Shown piece by piece: positions 6,279 to 7,438 of a stretch of 7,438 nt of DNA. Under the pieces are notes generated by a model that searched no databases, was not told the DNA's origin, and was given only the letters and a program-made list of their open reading frames with translations. Numbering within the stretch: position 1 is the stretch's first letter; the number at the start of each line of letters is the position of its first letter. Position numbers and translations under genes: made by a program. The stretch is from Gammaproteobacteria bacterium (GTDB lineage: Bacteria; Pseudomonadota; Gammaproteobacteria; GRL18), in the NCBI GenBank assembly GCA_013139395.1, contig WTAX01000262.1:1-7438 (forward strand). The letters run 5' to 3'.

Positions 6279-6380
6279 TCACTGTACATTAATACTATCT
6301 ATGTTGACATCATTAAGCTCAACTTCCAGAAAAGGAAATAAGTTAATGACGTCAAATTTTAAAATATAATGACTATTCAT
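6279..6380 (-). CDS. Possible 33-residue small ORF between RTX stop and terminator
   Basis: An ATG at 6380, ten bases after the RTX stop, opens 33 codons to a TGA at 6281-6279, just before the terminator. The product begins MNSHYILKFD and ends DSINVQ, with a hydrophobic middle (VINLFPFLEVEL) and Asp/Asn-rich end. No Shine-Dalgarno precedes it, so it would depend on reinitiation after the RTX stop. It may be chance, or a decayed fragment of an RTX-type C-terminus, which has a similar hydrophobic-acidic character. The open frame is certain; expression is doubtful. Confidence 0.2.
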   Translation of the reverse strand: MNSHYILKFDVINLFPFLEVELNDVNIDSINVQ

Positions 6381-6390
6381 ATTTGAAGCG

Positions 6391-7438
6391 TTAGGCAATA
6401 TCCATTAGATTAGCTTCTGTAACGTTATCAAAGGCATTTTCATCTAACTGAATATCAGCAGCAGTCAAATTACCATAGACATCAATGCTGCCCATGGACT
6501 TGCCATCTGAAGTCAGCTCAATATGAGTCAGATTACCTCGTACCTGAGTCAAGGTATACTCAGCATTCTGACCGCCAATGATTAACTTGTCGCCATCATT
6601 ACGGTTAAAGCCGTCAATTCTGTCTTTTCCGATACCCTCACCAGATGCCTGGAACAGATATTCATCGGCACCACCATCACCACGCAAATAGTCATTGGCA
6701 TTGTCATTAACAGAGTAGAGCTTGTCATTACCAGAGCCGGCATAGATTTTATCAGCACCGGCGCCATCAAGGATAATGTCATTGCCATTGCCGGCGTGTA
6801 ATTGATCATTACCGCTTCCACCAGCCAGTGCATCATCGCCGTTATCACCACGCAGGTAGTCGTTGCCGTCACCACCGATCAGACTGTCATCGCCTTCACC
6901 CGCGTACAGCTTATCATCACCCGCACCGCCATCGAGTTGATCATTGCCGTTTCCGCCGTGCAACTGATCCCTGCCGTTACCGGCTGTAAGGCTGTCATTA
7001 CCATTATCACCACGCAGATAATTATTGCCGTCACCACCGATTAGAGTGTCATTGCCTTCACCCGCATACAGCTTGTCATCACCCGCACCGCCATCGAGCT
7101 GATCATTGCCGTCTCCGCCGTGTAACTGGTCTCTGCCGTCAGCACCGATAAGAGTATCATTGCCGTCATCACCACGCAGATAGTCATTGCCAGCACCACC
7201 ATCAAGAAAGTCATCACCGTCACCGGCATAAATCTTGTCATTACCTTCACGTGCCCAGATTTTATCATCGTCGCTCAGGCCCATAATGCTATCATTACCT
7301 TGTGAGCCAAACACGCTATCTTCATTGAGGTAAAAATGATTCATCCAGGTCGCTAAATCGCCCAGATTTGCATTACGGTTGCCATCTTCATTCAAGACAT
7401 TATCGCCTTTGATCTGAAAACCAAGATGATAGATGCCG
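6391..7438 (-). CDS. RTX repeat protein, C-terminal part, type I secretion cargo
   Basis: The frame is open through the right edge, so the N-terminus is missing; 348 residues are visible. An in-frame TTG at 7395 is not a real start, since coding continues upstream (GIYHLGFQIKGDNV). After about 44 residues that I cannot assign, some 22 nonapeptides of the GGxGxDxLx type run from about visible residue 44 to 241. Each pair forms a parallel beta-roll that binds calcium in the extracellular medium. The repeats are followed by DEYLFQASGEGIGKDRIDGF and a C-terminal region ending ENAFDNVTEANLMDIA. This short acidic-hydrophobic end without a cleaved signal is typical of type I secretion signals. The adjacent ABC/fusion-protein pair is the probable exporter. 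What the protein does (protease, lipase, adhesin, toxin, S-layer) is decided by the missing N-terminal part. No protease or lipase motif is visible here. Confidence 0.93.
   Translation of the reverse strand, partial: GIYHLGFQIKGDNVLNEDGNRNANLGDLATWMNHFYLNEDSVFGSQGNDSIMGLSDDDKIWAREGNDKIYAGDGDDFLDGGAGNDYLRGDDGNDTLIGADGRDQLHGGDGNDQLDGGAGDDKLYAGEGNDTLIGGDGNNYLRGDNGNDSLTAGNGRDQLHGGNGNDQLDGGAGDDKLYAGEGDDSLIGGDGNDYLRGDNGDDALAGGSGNDQLHAGNGNDIILDGAGADKIYAGSGNDKLYSVNDNANDYLRGDGGADEYLFQASGEGIGKDRIDGFNRNDGDKLIIGGQNAEYTLTQVRGNLTHIELTSDGKSMGSIDVYGNLTAADIQLDENAFDNVTEANLMDIA
6715..7200 (-). repeat. Three 162-bp higher-order repeats in the RTX array
   Basis: Units 7200-7039, 7038-6877 and 6876-6715 each encode 54 residues, that is six nonapeptides whose ends follow the order YLR, (T/S)L(I/T), QLH, QLD, KLY, (T/S)LI. 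The first two are close to identical at the DNA level; for example CCTTCACCCGC recurs exactly 162 bp apart at 6893 and 7055. The third is diverged (ALA, IILD, KIY). The pattern indicates tandem duplication of a six-repeat block after the basic nonapeptides had already diverged. Confidence 0.9.

Noticed and set aside
6294..6322. TTGAGC (6322-6317) and GATAGT (6299-6294) as a - strand exporter promoter
   Set aside because: Spacing is 17, but both boxes are poor matches and the transcript would still cross the strong terminator at 6268-6234.
6582..7268. Open frames in other frames and on the + strand within the RTX array
   Set aside because: They are shadows of the periodic GGxGxD codons; the translations are low-complexity Thr/Val/Met/Ile repeats with no independent start signals.
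6391..7395. RTX gene as a complete 334-residue protein starting at 7395
   Set aside because: That start is a TTG with no ribosome site and the same frame stays open to the window edge with sensible coding sequence, so the gene is partial.

Overview
This looks like a moderately AT-rich Gram-negative chromosomal window, most likely from a gammaproteobacterium. The basis is the gene families present: a ChaN-type lipoprotein, a PrtD/PrtE-like type I secretion pair, and an RTX protein with a C-terminal export signal. No rRNA, tRNA, transposase, integrase or CRISPR array is visible, and I do not assign a genus.

Layout. The left edge (to 632, + strand) is the 3' part of a ChaN-family gene. Its stop codon falls inside a 7-bp tandem repeat, (GAATAAA)6. 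A gene-free AT-rich stretch of about 400 bp (661-1068) follows, where this gene converges with everything else, all of which lies on the - strand. Reading the - strand from the right edge leftwards, the order is: the 3' part of an RTX calcium-binding repeat protein (7438 to 6391); a very strong intrinsic terminator (6234-6268); a type I secretion ABC exporter (6203-4113) whose 3' end overlaps a HlyD-type membrane fusion protein gene (4126-2792); then, after 117 bp with two adjacent 8-bp palindromes, a two-gene unit. That unit encodes a DoxX-like polytopic membrane protein (2674-1682) and a Met/His-rich membrane-anchored protein (1680-1069), separated by one base.

How the genes work together. 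The RTX protein ends in a typical C-terminal type I secretion signal and is the obvious cargo of the adjacent ABC/MFP pair. The outer-membrane TolC-type partner is not in the window. The terminator between cargo and exporter would give much more RTX mRNA than exporter mRNA, which suits a system where cargo greatly outnumbers transporters. The RTX array is built from a 162-bp (54-residue, six-nonapeptide) higher-order unit repeated three times. The exporter ATPase carries an unusual ~130-residue basic, Ala/Asn/Thr-rich C-terminal tail made partly of degenerate repeats.

The most intriguing part is the DoxX-like/Met-His pair. Predicted signal cleavage of the DoxX-like protein would leave a histidine as mature residue 1 (FA|HLRWF), as in copper histidine-brace proteins. 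Its partner has an MTMPHMDH cluster followed by HGG and HYH. A periplasmic copper or other metal role is a reasonable but unproven inference.
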